Below are positions 27,432 through 36,657 of a DNA stretch of 64,000 nt, piece by piece. The stretch comes from Thalassospira xiamenensis M-5 = DSM 17429. Its GTDB lineage: Bacteria > Pseudomonadota > Alphaproteobacteria > Rhodospirillales > Thalassospiraceae. The stretch is taken from assembly GCF_000300235.2 (NCBI RefSeq), contig NZ_CP004388.1:3728001-3792000 (forward strand). The letters are read 5' to 3'. Within the stretch, counting starts at the first letter, position 1. The number at the start of each line of letters is the position of its first letter. The translations under genes were made by a program, and so were the position numbers. The notes below the pieces were generated by a model, which did not search any database, was not told where the DNA came from, and saw only the letters and a list, made by a program, of their open reading frames with translations.

Positions 27432-27712
27432 TGCCTGCAAACCTTTCTTGGACTGGCATCCGCGGTAAGTCGCTCCCGCCGCAGTGCCGGTTCCTCATTT
27501 TTCTCTATAAACGCAAAGGTGATTTCACCTCACGCATTCCGTGAAGACCTTTTGCCTCCTTTCGGAATTGACCGGAGCTAATAACACCGATCTCCCGAAA
27601 TCTCCTGTCTAAATTGCCGTGTTTTGCGCAAAAATCGGTCGTTTTGGCGCAAACGGACCTTTCAACGCCTTGTGATTGGTGGTTGATAGGCATTTTGGGG
27701 CATCATCCATCC

Positions 27713-28456
27713 ATGAAACAGCTTCGCCCCATTATCTTCATGCTTGGAACCGCGTTCATGGGTGGTTTATCGCTGGCACATGCTGGCGAGTCCACGTCAC
27801 CCCGCGCCGTGATCGAGCTTTACACATCCGAAGGATGCAATTCCTGCCCTCCGGCGGATCGTGTTCTTTACGAATTAAATCAGGAACATGGTGACCTTCT
27901 TGCCCTGTCGTTTCATGTCGATTACTGGAACTATCTGGGCTGGGAAGATCCGTTTTCCAGTGCGGCCAATACCGAACGGCAACGCGAATATGCTGGTCGC
28001 ATGCGTGAACGCTATGTCTACACCCCGCAGGTCGTGATCAATGGCGATCAGGTCGTTCGCGCCACCGAAAAAGGCCGAATCGTCACCACCAGCAATGAAA
28101 CGACCCCGCTTCGGGAATGGGCGGAACTGGCCCTGCTATCGGATAATCAAACCAGCCCCGCCAGTGGCAAATTAAAGCTCGGCATGCTCAATACCCCACC
28201 TGCCGGGCAGTCCTATCAGCTTTGGCTGATCGGGTTTGATCGCGAACAGGCACGCGACGTCCGGTCTGGCGAAAATGCCGGACGGCGTCTGGTTCATGCC
28301 AATGTCGTGCGCGAAATGATCGATCTTGGGCAGTGGGACGGCATGCAGCGCGAACTTGATTTCGCCCTGAACCAGCCTTGCGACGGCGGTGTCGCGGTCC
28401 TTGTTCAGGAAGGCCGCGGCGGCCCGGTTCGAAGTGCCTCGGTCATCCGCTTCTGA
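27713..28456 (+). CDS. DUF1223 protein, secreted thioredoxin-like
   Basis: 247 residues. Signal peptide about 1-25, ending LSLAHA, then the DUF1223 domain starting AVIELYTSEGCNSCPPADRV with a CxxC motif (CNSC) at the position of the thioredoxin active site. FHVDYWNYLGWEDPF and YTPQVVINGD are further family marks. Proteins of this family are periplasmic, widespread in proteobacteria and not well defined; a redox or stress role is often suggested. ATG 27713 begins the signal peptide; the earlier frame does not. It lies before the ccm operon but has its own 179-bp gap. Confidence 0.88.
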   Translation: MKQLRPIIFMLGTAFMGGLSLAHAGESTSPRAVIELYTSEGCNSCPPADRVLYELNQEHGDLLALSFHVDYWNYLGWEDPFSSAANTERQREYAGRMRERYVYTPQVVINGDQVVRATEKGRIVTTSNETTPLREWAELALLSDNQTSPASGKLKLGMLNTPPAGQSYQLWLIGFDREQARDVRSGENAGRRLVHANVVREMIDLGQWDGMQRELDFALNQPCDGGVAVLVQEGRGGPVRSASVIRF

Positions 28457-28635
28457 TCTGCTATCGCTTTGCCCGCGCCGCAGCCGATTTTTGATCGCTG
28501 CGGCGTTTCGCGTCTTTTTGGATTGATTTGAAACAATGTCATCACATCCAATGTCGGATAAAGCATGATTAATGACGTCGGGCGCGGTATAGAAAAAGCG
28601 CATCCGGCACGAATTCCGACAGTCAAACGAGTTAG

Positions 28636-29358
28636 ATGACAGTTTTTACCGGTTCTGATCTGACCTGTCTGCGTGGCGAACGTCTGGTCTTTGGCGATCT
28701 TTCCTTTAGCGCCAATACCGGCGATGCCGTGATGCTGCGCGGTCGCAATGGTGCAGGAAAATCAAGCCTTTTGCGCCTGATGGCGGGCCTCATGGCCCCG
28801 CGCCGCGGCACCATCCGCTGGCAGGGTGACGATATCGCCGATGATAAAATCGGCCATCGCGCGCGCCTGCATTACCTTGGTCATCAGGACGCGATCAAAC
28901 CGGTCCTGACCGTTCGCGATAATCTGCGCCTGTGGGCCGAACTGCGCGGTATTTCCGATATTGATGCCGAAATCGATCAGGCGCTTCGCGCCCTTGATAT
29001 TCATCACCTTGGCAAAACCGCCGGGCGATATCTTTCAAGTGGTCAAAAACGCCGCACCGCCCTTGCCCGTATCCTGCTGGGTCAAAGCGACCTTTGGCTG
29101 CTCGACGAGCCGACCGTTGGCCTTGATCGCGAAAGCTGTGCCGAACTGGCGCGTCTGATCGCCGAATTCCGGGCCAAAGGCGGCATCGTGATTTATTCCA
29201 CCCATGTCGATCTGGATATCGCGGCACCGATCATCCTTGATCTTGATCCGTTTGCCATCCCGATGATGGAATGGCTGATCGAACATGATGATGAAGATGC
29301 CAACCAGCATCTCTCACTCGACATGGATCAAGGCAGAACGACGGAGGCCGCGATATGA
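28636..29358 (+). CDS. ccmA: Heme exporter ATP-binding protein CcmA
   Basis: 240 residues, an ABC ATPase with Walker A GRNGAGKSSLLRLMAG, signature YLSSGQKRRTALARIL and Walker B LWLLDEPTVGLD. With CcmB, CcmC and CcmD it releases heme-loaded CcmE in the inner membrane for cytochrome c maturation. The C-terminus has an acidic extension (EHDDEDANQHLSLDMD) beyond the usual 205-215 residues. Its last codons overlap ccmB by four bases. First gene of the ccm operon. Confidence 0.95.
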   Translation: MTVFTGSDLTCLRGERLVFGDLSFSANTGDAVMLRGRNGAGKSSLLRLMAGLMAPRRGTIRWQGDDIADDKIGHRARLHYLGHQDAIKPVLTVRDNLRLWAELRGISDIDAEIDQALRALDIHHLGKTAGRYLSSGQKRRTALARILLGQSDLWLLDEPTVGLDRESCAELARLIAEFRAKGGIVIYSTHVDLDIAAPIILDLDPFAIPMMEWLIEHDDEDANQHLSLDMDQGRTTEAAI

Positions 29359-30020
29359 ATGCCTTTGTCGCCATCCTGCGTCGTGATTTGCGATTGGCCC
29401 TGCGTCAGGGCGCGGATTCCGTGATGGTGGTTGCCTTCTTTATCGTAACCACCACCCTGTTTCCGTTTGGTGTCGGCCCCGAAGCCAATATTCTGGCGCG
29501 CATTGCATCGGGTGTGATCTGGGTCTCGGCCCTGCTGGCGGCCATGCTGTCACTCGAACGTGTCTTTCAGACCGATTACGAGGATGGCACGCTGGAATTG
29601 CTGACCCTGTCGCCTGCACCGCTGGAATTGCTGGTTCTGGGCAAGGTGTGCGCCCATTGGCTGACGACCGGCCTGCCGCTGATTATTGCGGCACCCGTGA
29701 TGGCCGTGATGCTCAATATGGATCAGGATGGCTTTGGCACCCTGATGATCGCCATGCTGATCGGCACACCGGCACTCAGCCTGATCGGGGCGATTGGTGC
29801 GGCACTGATTTTGGGAGCACGACGCGGCGGTGTGCTGGTGTCATTGCTGGTCCTGCCACTATATATACCGGTACTGATTTTCGGTGCCGGTGCGGTCGAG
29901 GCCGCATTGCTTGGCATTTCCGCCCAGGCACAGTTACAGATCATGGGGGCGATCCTGTTACTGTCTTTGGCTGCTGCCCCGTTTGCCACGGCCCACGCCA
30001 TCCGGCAGGCCGTGGAATAA
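29355..30020 (+). CDS. ccmB: Heme exporter permease CcmB
   Basis: 221 residues with six membrane helices. It opens with the CcmB signature LRRDLRLALRQGADS and contains FQTDYEDGTLELLTLSP, the family's periplasmic/cytoplasmic loop motif. It works with CcmA. The ATG overlaps the ccmA stop (ATGA), so the two are translationally coupled. Confidence 0.95.
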   Translation: MNAFVAILRRDLRLALRQGADSVMVVAFFIVTTTLFPFGVGPEANILARIASGVIWVSALLAAMLSLERVFQTDYEDGTLELLTLSPAPLELLVLGKVCAHWLTTGLPLIIAAPVMAVMLNMDQDGFGTLMIAMLIGTPALSLIGAIGAALILGARRGGVLVSLLVLPLYIPVLIFGAGAVEAALLGISAQAQLQIMGAILLLSLAAAPFATAHAIRQAVE

Positions 30021-30069
30021 CTTAAAACAGACGACCTTCGGCGGCATCGCCGCAAACGGACGAGAGAAA

Positions 30070-30861
30070 ATGCATCGTTTCGCCAAACCAAGCGTGTTTC
30101 TGAAACTGACCGGGGCCATGATGCCCTGGGTGGTCGCGCTGACCGTCATTCTGACCGCCACCGGGCTTTATCTGGCCCTGATCGGATCGCCGGTTGACTA
30201 TCAGCAGGGCAACACCGTCCGCATCATGTATATCCACGTGCCCGCGGCATGGATGGGCCTGTTCTGTTATGTCGGCATGGCTCTTTGCGGGGCCATGAGC
30301 CTGATCTGGAAACATCCGCTTGCCGATATCTGCGCGCGCGCCACCGCACCGGTTGGCGCAACATTCACCGCCCTTACGCTTATTACCGGGTCGCTTTGGG
30401 GCGAACCGATGTGGGGAACATGGTGGGTGTGGGATGCGCGTCTGACATCAATGCTGATCCTGCTGTTCCTCTATCTTGGCTATATCGCGCTTGTGAATGC
30501 CTTTGACGATCCCGAACGCGGATCAAAGGCCGGATCGGCCCTGGCACTGGTCGGCGCGATCAATGTGCCGATCGTCAAATTTTCCGTCGACTGGTGGAAT
30601 ACCCTGCATCAACCGGCATCGGTTGCCCGCATGGGCGGGCCCAGCATCGATCCCAGCATGCTCGCCCCGCTTCTGATCATGGCCTTTGCCTTCACCGGTT
30701 ATTATTTCATCGTTCTGGTGCTGCGCGTTCGCCTTGAACTCAACCAGCGGCGCATCCGTGCGCTTCAACTCAGCGGCCTGTTTGACGAACGCCCCGTTGC
30801 CAGCGGCGATCATGACGAACTCGCCTATGATCAGGGTCACAACGCCGGAGCCAGCAAATGA
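30070..30861 (+). CDS. ccmC: Heme-handling membrane protein CcmC
   Basis: 263 residues, six helices, with the tryptophan-rich WWD motif as WGEPMWGTWWVWDARLTSML and flanking heme-ligand histidines (YIHVPAAWMG and WNTLHQPAS). CcmC places heme onto CcmE. ATG 30070 follows GAGAGAAA; a longer frame to 29884 only overlaps ccmB. The C-terminal 40 residues are hydrophilic. Overlaps ccmD by four bases. Confidence 0.95.
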   Translation: MHRFAKPSVFLKLTGAMMPWVVALTVILTATGLYLALIGSPVDYQQGNTVRIMYIHVPAAWMGLFCYVGMALCGAMSLIWKHPLADICARATAPVGATFTALTLITGSLWGEPMWGTWWVWDARLTSMLILLFLYLGYIALVNAFDDPERGSKAGSALALVGAINVPIVKFSVDWWNTLHQPASVARMGGPSIDPSMLAPLLIMAFAFTGYYFIVLVLRVRLELNQRRIRALQLSGLFDERPVASGDHDELAYDQGHNAGASK

Positions 30862-31061
30862 ACGAATTCTTCTCAATGGGCGGCTATGGCAGCTATATCT
30901 GGGCCAGTTACGGTATCGCAGCCCTTGCGATGATCATTCTTCTGATCATGACCCTGCGTGGCCTTCGTCAGAGCCAGACCGAACTTGATCAGCTTGAAAC
31001 TGTTCTGAAAGCTCGCCGTCCCAGACGTGCCCGCACAACAGACCAGTCCCCGACTTCCTGA
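30858..31061 (+). CDS. ccmD: Heme exporter protein CcmD
   Basis: A 67-residue protein with one membrane helix (about 12-33) preceded by the CcmD signature GGYGSYIWASYG. The tail is basic (KARRPRRAR). CcmD is a small adaptor that helps release holo-CcmE from CcmABC. ATGA overlap with ccmC. Confidence 0.93.
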   Translation: MNEFFSMGGYGSYIWASYGIAALAMIILLIMTLRGLRQSQTELDQLETVLKARRPRRARTTDQSPTS

Positions 31062-31092
31062 GCCCAAGCCTTCCTGAGCGGAGAATATCAAA

Positions 31093-31581
31093 GTGTCTCT
31101 TTCGCGTGCCAAATCCCGCAAACGTCAACGCATGTATATCGTCATGGCTGCCCTTCTGGCGGTCGGGGCGGCGGCTGCCTTGGCCCTTACGGCATTTGAA
31201 GATTCGGTTGTGTTCTTCTTCAGCCCGACCGAAATCGCCGAAAAATCGCCGATTGATCCCGATCAGCGCCTGCGCGTCGGCGGCCTCGTCGAAGAAGGAT
31301 CGCTTAAAAAACTCGGCGGCGGTGAAACCGTCACCTTTATCGTCACCGACATGGCAAATGCGGTCACCATTTCCTATACCGGCATCCTTCCCGACCTGTT
31401 CCGCGAAGGCCAAGGCGTCGTCGCCGAGGGCCATATGGGTTCCGAGGGCCAGTTCATCGCATCCGAAGTTCTGGCCAAGCATGATGAAAACTACATGCCG
31501 CCCGAGGTCGCTGACTCATTGAAAAAAAGCGGTTATTGGGAAGAAATCGAAGCCCGCAACGCCGAAGAGATGCGTAATTAA
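31093..31581 (+). CDS. ccmE: Cytochrome c maturation heme chaperone CcmE
   Basis: 162 residues. One N-terminal signal anchor (about 14-35), then a periplasmic beta-barrel with RVGGLVEEGSLKK and the heme-binding motif LAKHDENYMPPEV, in which the His attaches heme covalently and the Tyr coordinates it. The start is GTG 31093, preceded by GGAG nine bases upstream. It lies 31 bp after ccmD. It hands heme to the CcmF/CcmHI lyase. Confidence 0.95.
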   Translation: MSLSRAKSRKRQRMYIVMAALLAVGAAAALALTAFEDSVVFFFSPTEIAEKSPIDPDQRLRVGGLVEEGSLKKLGGGETVTFIVTDMANAVTISYTGILPDLFREGQGVVAEGHMGSEGQFIASEVLAKHDENYMPPEVADSLKKSGYWEEIEARNAEEMRN

Positions 31582-31650
31582 GCCACATTCTGCCATCATA
31601 AAAACCTCATATTGAAGCCATCAAAGCGGCATTAAACTGGGTGGATGCCT

Positions 31651-31698
31651 TGCTGTTTGACAGCAGGGGCTGAGTGGTGTTCGTTTGGTGAACACCAC
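31651..31698 (+). other. Two adjacent hairpins in the ccmF leader
   Basis: TGCTG-TTTGA-CAGCA (31651-31665) is followed by GTGGTGTTC (31674-31682) pairing perfectly with GAACACCAC (31690-31698). No T tract follows. They occupy the 141-bp gap between ccmE and ccmF and could tune ccmF translation or mRNA stability. Confidence 0.5.
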
Positions 31699-31722
31699 AT
31701 ATCGGGGAAATCTGAAGAACGC

Positions 31723-33789
31723 ATGATCGCAGAGTTTGGACATTTTGCCCTTATCCTGATTCTTGCATTGGGAACCTGTCAGGCCGTCCTGTTCTGTCCG
31801 GCCCTGTTTCGCGCAAGCTATCGCGCGCTCGGCCCGACAACGGCCCCGACAACGACAATGACACCGGCAATTGCTGGCGGAACCTTGCCAGATGGACTGA
31901 CCGGCAATATCCGGACTTCCGAAAATGTCGGTGTCGGTGTCTGGCCCCTGCCCTTTGCCATGTGCGTTCTGGCAATCATTGCCGAAGCCGCCCTGATCCA
32001 TTCCTTTATTGTCAGTGATTTTACCCTGCCCGTGGTGGCCGATTACAGTCATTCATCTACCCCGATGATTTACCGTATCGGTGCCTCCGTCATCTCCGAT
32101 AGCGGCGCCATGCTGTTCTGGGTTGCGACCAGCACACTGGCGACACTGATATACGTCCTGCAAAGCATTGCGCGCGGCGTTACCGAACAGGATCGTGTCG
32201 CCCTTGGTATCCTTGGCATCATTGTCGCCCTTCTGGCGGCGGTAACAATCATTGATGCCGATCCGTTTATCCGGTCGGGCATCGCACCGCTTGACGGCAA
32301 CGGTCTTGATCCGGAATTGCAGGACCTTGCCGGTATGGCACGCGGGCCGATCCTGTATGCCGGTCTTGCCGGATTATCGGTGATTTTCGCGGTGACCTTT
32401 GCCGCACTGCCGGGTGCGAAGCTTGACCGTGCATGGTCGGAACAACTACGCCCGTGGACGATGGTTTCCTGGACATTGCTGGGCGGTGCCATCGCCATCA
32501 ACGCCTACCGTGCTTATACCGAACAGGCATGGGGCAACTGGTGGTACTGGGATACATCCGAAAATGCATTATTGCTGCCCTGGCTGTTGACCACGGCATT
32601 CCTGCATTGTCGGGCTGTTCTTGAAAAAACCGAAACCCTGAAACCCTGGACGGCTCTTTTGGCGCTATCGGCCTTTGCTGCGGGCTGGTTCGGGACATTC
32701 CTCGTACGCTCCGATCTATTGGGTCCGTTGCCAACCGCCCTGCTCAGCAGCGGCGACGCTGTTGCCCTTCTGGTTGCCTTCTGCGTTCTGTTTGGCGGGG
32801 CCTATTTCATGTTCTGGCGGTGCGCGACCGACATGATCGATGACAAGGACTTCTCGCTGGTATCGCGCGAAAGCGGCATGTTCCTCAACAGTGTGATGCT
32901 CTCGGTTGCGGCGGCCACCGTTCTGATCGGCACCATTTATCCGCTGTTCCTGCGCTGGCTGGGCGGCGATATCATAACGGTTGGCCCACCGTTCTTTGTT
33001 CAGGCCCTGATCCCCATCGGTTTGCCACTTCTGTTTCTGATGGGCTTTGCCCCGACGCTGCGCTGGCGCAAGGACGAAACATGGCAGATCGGGCGGCGGA
33101 TGAAGCTGGCCGCCATGATGTCGCTGATCGTGATCCTGTTTGTCTGGATGCGCTTTATCGATGCGTCTCCCCTGCCATTGCTCGGGATCGGTCTTGCGGC
33201 CTGGGTCTTTACCGCTGCCCTTGGTGATCTTTGGGAACGCCTGTGGCGTCAACCCGACCACGGCGAAGGCAAATACCGCAATCTGCAGCTTCTTGGTCCG
33301 CGCTATCTCAGCATGACCTTTGCCCATATCGGGATCGCCATCCTGATCGCCGGGGGATCGGCCAGTGCCATCTGGGAACAGCAGATATCGCTTTCGGCGC
33401 GCACCGGACAAAGTATTCAGATCGGCCCCTATAACCTGCAATACGAAGGTGTGGCGCTGCTGCCCGGTGAAAACTTCGCCACCCGCAAGGCGACCTTCAT
33501 CATCTATCGCAACGCCCAGCCCGTCGCCGAACTGTTCCCCGAAGTCCGCTATTATCCGATCCGCGGCATCGAAACCAAGGAAGCCGATATCTGGCATGGA
33601 CGCGATGGGGATTTGCATGTTTCCGTCGGCGAACGGGCCGAAGATGGCGGGCGTGTCGTGACCGTCCGGTTCCTGCCAATGATGCCCTGGGTTTGGGGCG
33701 GAATGTTACTGATGCTGATCGGCGGTGCCATCAGTATCTGTACGCGCATTGTCCTGCGCTATAAGAAAAACGGAGTTCCCGCTTCATGA
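31723..33789 (+). CDS. ccmF: Heme lyase subunit CcmF
   Basis: 688 residues, about fifteen helices. Family landmarks: the WWD segment WGNWWYWDTSENALLLPWLL, the early histidine region DYSHSSTPMIYRIGA, and the periplasmic C-terminal domain with SLSARTGQSIQIGPYNLQYE. CcmF, with CcmH and CcmI, joins heme to apocytochrome c in the periplasm. ATG 31723 starts the first helix (MIAEFGHFALILILALG). It overlaps the start of ccmG by four bases. Confidence 0.95.
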   Translation: MIAEFGHFALILILALGTCQAVLFCPALFRASYRALGPTTAPTTTMTPAIAGGTLPDGLTGNIRTSENVGVGVWPLPFAMCVLAIIAEAALIHSFIVSDFTLPVVADYSHSSTPMIYRIGASVISDSGAMLFWVATSTLATLIYVLQSIARGVTEQDRVALGILGIIVALLAAVTIIDADPFIRSGIAPLDGNGLDPELQDLAGMARGPILYAGLAGLSVIFAVTFAALPGAKLDRAWSEQLRPWTMVSWTLLGGAIAINAYRAYTEQAWGNWWYWDTSENALLLPWLLTTAFLHCRAVLEKTETLKPWTALLALSAFAAGWFGTFLVRSDLLGPLPTALLSSGDAVALLVAFCVLFGGAYFMFWRCATDMIDDKDFSLVSRESGMFLNSVMLSVAAATVLIGTIYPLFLRWLGGDIITVGPPFFVQALIPIGLPLLFLMGFAPTLRWRKDETWQIGRRMKLAAMMSLIVILFVWMRFIDASPLPLLGIGLAAWVFTAALGDLWERLWRQPDHGEGKYRNLQLLGPRYLSMTFAHIGIAILIAGGSASAIWEQQISLSARTGQSIQIGPYNLQYEGVALLPGENFATRKATFIIYRNAQPVAELFPEVRYYPIRGIETKEADIWHGRDGDLHVSVGERAEDGGRVVTVRFLPMMPWVWGGMLLMLIGGAISICTRIVLRYKKNGVPAS

Positions 33790-34322
33790 GATTCTGGATC
33801 GCAGTCATCCCGCTGGTACTCTTTGCTGCTCTTGCCGGTGTCTTTCTGACGAATATTGGTAAAGATACATCTGTTGTGCCGTCGGCCTTGCTGGGTAAAC
33901 CGGCCCCCGATTTCCAGTTGCCCCCATTGCCAGGCCGTGACCGCGGATTGTCACGCGCCGATATTTCAAAGGGCGAGGTGTCGGTTCTGAACGTGTTCGC
34001 CAGCTGGTGCATTCCATGTCGTGCGGAACATCCGCTCATCAAGCGCCTCGCGCGTGAGGCTGACGTTCCGGTTTATGGCCTGAACTACAAGGAAAAAGAC
34101 CCGCAGGACGGTGTCAACTGGCTTGATGAACTTGGCGATCCCTATGCAGCGGTCGGGATGGATTTATCCGGGCGGACCGGTATTGATTTCGGGGTCTATG
34201 GTGTGCCGGAAACCTTTATTATCGATGGCACCGGTCAGATCCGGTACAAACATGTCGGGCCCATCTCAAATCAGGTTCTTGAAGAAGTCTTACTGCCAAA
34301 GATTGCGGAGTTAAAAGGATGA
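33786..34322 (+). CDS. ccmG: Thiol:disulfide interchange protein CcmG/DsbE
   Basis: 178 residues: a signal anchor (about 4-24), then a thioredoxin fold with active site NVFASWCIPCRAEHP and the cis-Pro loop YGVPETFIIDGTG. It reduces apocytochrome c or CcmH cysteines so heme can be attached. Starts within the ccmF end and overlaps ccmH (ATGATCC) by four bases. Confidence 0.95.
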   Translation: MRFWIAVIPLVLFAALAGVFLTNIGKDTSVVPSALLGKPAPDFQLPPLPGRDRGLSRADISKGEVSVLNVFASWCIPCRAEHPLIKRLAREADVPVYGLNYKEKDPQDGVNWLDELGDPYAAVGMDLSGRTGIDFGVYGVPETFIIDGTGQIRYKHVGPISNQVLEEVLLPKIAELKG

Positions 34323-34810
34323 TCCGTCGAAATTATTCACTGTTCGCGGCCTTTGTCATTCTGCTGGGCCTGCATACGGCACCGGCTTTTGCGGTCAATC
34401 CTGACGAGATGCTGTCCAATCCCAAGCTTGAAGAACGCGCGCGCGACATCAGTCAGGGCTTGCGCTGTCTGGTCTGTCAAAACCAGTCGATTGACGATTC
34501 CGATGCCGATCTGGCCCGTGATCTGCGCATTCTGGTGCGTGAACGTCTGGTTGCTGGCGACACCAACGAAGAAGTCGTTGATTACATCGTCGAACGCTAT
34601 GGCGATTATGTTCTGCTGAACCCGCCGCTGAAACCCGAAACCTACATCCTGTGGATCAGCCCCGCCGTTCTGGCATTTCTGGCCCTGATTGCGGTGATCG
34701 CCTTTTACCGCCGCAAACAGCGCGAAGACGGTGCGGGCCCGAAATCGCTTTCCAATCAGGAACAGAAGCGGCTTGATGAAATCCTTGGCACGTCACAGGA
34801 TCGCTCGTAA
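34319..34810 (+). CDS. ccmH: Cytochrome c maturation protein CcmH (CcmL/NrfF type)
   Basis: 163 residues. Signal peptide to about residue 22, then the conserved redox motif LRCLVCQNQSIDDSDADLA with its CxxC pair, and a membrane helix around 108-128 (ISPAVLAFLALIAVIAFY). It belongs to the heme ligation complex and presents reduced apocytochrome to CcmF. The C-terminal tail is hydrophilic and slightly longer than usual. Confidence 0.94.
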   Translation: MIRRNYSLFAAFVILLGLHTAPAFAVNPDEMLSNPKLEERARDISQGLRCLVCQNQSIDDSDADLARDLRILVRERLVAGDTNEEVVDYIVERYGDYVLLNPPLKPETYILWISPAVLAFLALIAVIAFYRRKQREDGAGPKSLSNQEQKRLDEILGTSQDRS

Positions 34811-34862
34811 CGATGCAGTTTGGCCGCCCCGCATATAGTATTCTCCCGTCGCGAGGTTCCTT

Positions 34863-35621
34863 TTGATCTGGCTTGGCCTTGTCATACTTGCCGCGTTTGG
34901 CGGGCTTGCGATCTATGCCAGCCTGCCGCGTCGGCCTGCGGGGGTGGATAACCACAATACACCCGATGCCCGCCGCGCCTTTGGCCCGATGGCGCGGATC
35001 GGCTTTTCAACCCTGCCCATGATTGCCGCAGTTATTTTGTATAGCGCGATCGGCATGCCACAAATTCCGTCGCGCCCCTATTCCGAACGGGCGGGGGAAC
35101 GCAATCTTGCCGCCGCTGCGGCCGCGGCAAACGATGTGACTGATCCCGACTTTCAGACCGATCAGCAGATCCGCCGTCTGCTCAGCCAGATCGTCCTGTC
35201 GCTTGAAGCCAATCCCCGCAATTTGCAGGGCTGGGTCGTTCTGGCGCGTGGGTCATTGCGTCTGGGCGATATCGAGCGGGCGGTTGCCGCCTTTGCGCGT
35301 GCCTATGCGCTTTCCGGTCATAATCCGTTACTCGCCATCGAATATGCCGATACACGCATTACCGCCCAACAAGGCCAGATTGACAAGGTGTCCCGCGATC
35401 TGATCCTGCATGCGCTTGGCCAGATGCCCAACCATCAGCTCAGCCGCTATTACTATGGCATGATGCTCAAACAGCAGGACAAGTATCAGCAGGCCCTGAA
35501 TGTCTTTACCGATCTCTATCGTGACATTCCAAAGGACGACCCGCTCAGCGGTGCGACCGAGGCGGAAATACAATTGCTGAACGCAGAAATCGCCGACGCA
35601 ACACAGGCCGAACCGAACTAA
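34863..35621 (+). CDS. ccmI: Cytochrome c maturation protein CcmI, short form
   Basis: 252 residues, starting at a TTG with AGG six bases upstream. One N-terminal helix (IWLGLVILAAFGGLAIYAS), a second around 55-75, and a TPR region from about 100 (NPRNLQGWVVLARGSLRLGD, then AVAAFARAYALSGHNPL). CcmI binds apocytochrome c. Full CcmI proteins are often 350-410 residues; this one ends after about three TPR repeats. No frameshift is apparent, so I read it as a compact variant. It is the last ccm gene and converges with deoR. Confidence 0.85.
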   Translation: MIWLGLVILAAFGGLAIYASLPRRPAGVDNHNTPDARRAFGPMARIGFSTLPMIAAVILYSAIGMPQIPSRPYSERAGERNLAAAAAAANDVTDPDFQTDQQIRRLLSQIVLSLEANPRNLQGWVVLARGSLRLGDIERAVAAFARAYALSGHNPLLAIEYADTRITAQQGQIDKVSRDLILHALGQMPNHQLSRYYYGMMLKQQDKYQQALNVFTDLYRDIPKDDPLSGATEAEIQLLNAEIADATQAEPN

Positions 35622-35639
35622 AGCGTTTTGTGCCCTTCG

Positions 35640-36398
35640 CTATTGCGTAATCAGGGGACAACCGGTTTTGGTTGCCAGTTCCGGATCACATTTCGGATCG
35701 GTACAGATCATGTCGAACTGCTCCAGCTTGGCAAAAAGCATCGGCTTGATGACATTGAACTTTGTTGAATCGACAACAAGGATCTTGTTGGCCGCGGTCT
35801 CAAGAACCGCCTGTTTGATATCAACCTCATGGGGGTTGGAACAACTGACACCCCGGCTGATATTGACCCCGCCCGCCGACATGAAGGCGGTATTGATATT
35901 CAGGTTCAGAATGGCATTCACGCTGTTGCTATCGGCAAAGGATGCCGAAGACGCGTGATACATCCCGCCCAGCATGATGACCCGAAGGCCCGGCTTTTTG
36001 CACAGGATTTCGGCAACATTGATCGAATAGCAGATCGCCGTGATATCCCGATTTTCTGGTAACGCATTGGCGAGATAGGGAATGGTCGTCCCGCAATCAA
36101 GAAATATGGTATCGCCCGGTTTGACATAACGCGCGGCAATCTGACAGGCTGTGCGTTTGAGATCGGTATGCGAACCGCGTTCACGGTCCAAGATGTATCC
36201 AAGGCCACCGGCTGCTGGCGACTTGAGCGTGATGTACCCCCCCATATATGTGAAAATATTTTCACAATTGGCGACATCACGGCGGACCGTCATTTCCGAA
36301 ACGCCCAGCAGATCGGCGGCATCTTTCAACCGAATGACATTGCTGACCTCCAGATTGCGGGTCAGGGCTTCTATCCGGTCCTGCGATTTGATCGACAT
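35640..36398 (-). CDS. deoR: DeoR-family repressor of deoxyribose catabolism
   Basis: 252 residues. Helix-turn-helix RLKDAADLLGVSEMTVRRDV at about 23-42, followed by the GGYI wing, very close in pattern to enteric DeoR. The effector half contains FLDCGTTIPYLA, ICYSINVAE and VVDSTKFN, the DeoR/GlpR sugar-phosphate-binding motifs. DeoR represses the deoxynucleoside genes and is released by deoxyribose 5-phosphate. Divergent from deoC with a matching operator in the gap at 36601-36616. Start codon ATG 36398; the ribosome binding site is weak. Confidence 0.9.
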   Translation of the reverse strand: MSIKSQDRIEALTRNLEVSNVIRLKDAADLLGVSEMTVRRDVANCENIFTYMGGYITLKSPAAGGLGYILDRERGSHTDLKRTACQIAARYVKPGDTIFLDCGTTIPYLANALPENRDITAICYSINVAEILCKKPGLRVIMLGGMYHASSASFADSNSVNAILNLNINTAFMSAGGVNISRGVSCSNPHEVDIKQAVLETAANKILVVDSTKFNVIKPMLFAKLEQFDMICTDPKCDPELATKTGCPLITQ

Positions 36399-36559
36399 TC
36401 AGACTCCGTTCACTGCCGATATACTGGCTGACAGGCCGCAGACACACCTGAAATGATGTCGGCAACCGCTCAGCACAACCATAAATTTCATCCTAAAACC
36501 CCTGATTATAGCGAGACGGGCAGCAACTCAATCAAGTTCTGTTCTGATATGTTTTTGGC

Positions 36560-36588
36560 TTGACCGGATGTTAACCCGATGACAGGAT
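36560..36588 (+). promoter_or_regulatory. Candidate sigma-70 promoter of deoC
   Basis: TTGACC (36560-36565) and CAGGAT (36583-36588) are spaced by 17 bp. Transcription would begin near 36595, just before the operator palindrome. Consensus match is moderate. Confidence 0.45.
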
Positions 36589-36600
36589 CATTTCAATAAA

Positions 36601-36616
36601 TGTTAAAAATTTAACA
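36601..36616. promoter_or_regulatory. DeoR-type operator palindrome
   Basis: TGTTAAAAATTTAACA: 7-bp arms TGTTAAA/TTTAACA around AA. It agrees at 13 of 16 positions with the known enteric DeoR operator TGTTAGAATTCTAACA. It lies 41 bp upstream of deoC and directly after the candidate promoter, the place for a repressor. Confidence 0.7.
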
Positions 36617-36657
36617 AAACGGCGATAGCAACCCGTTATCGTCGAGGGAAACGTTAC

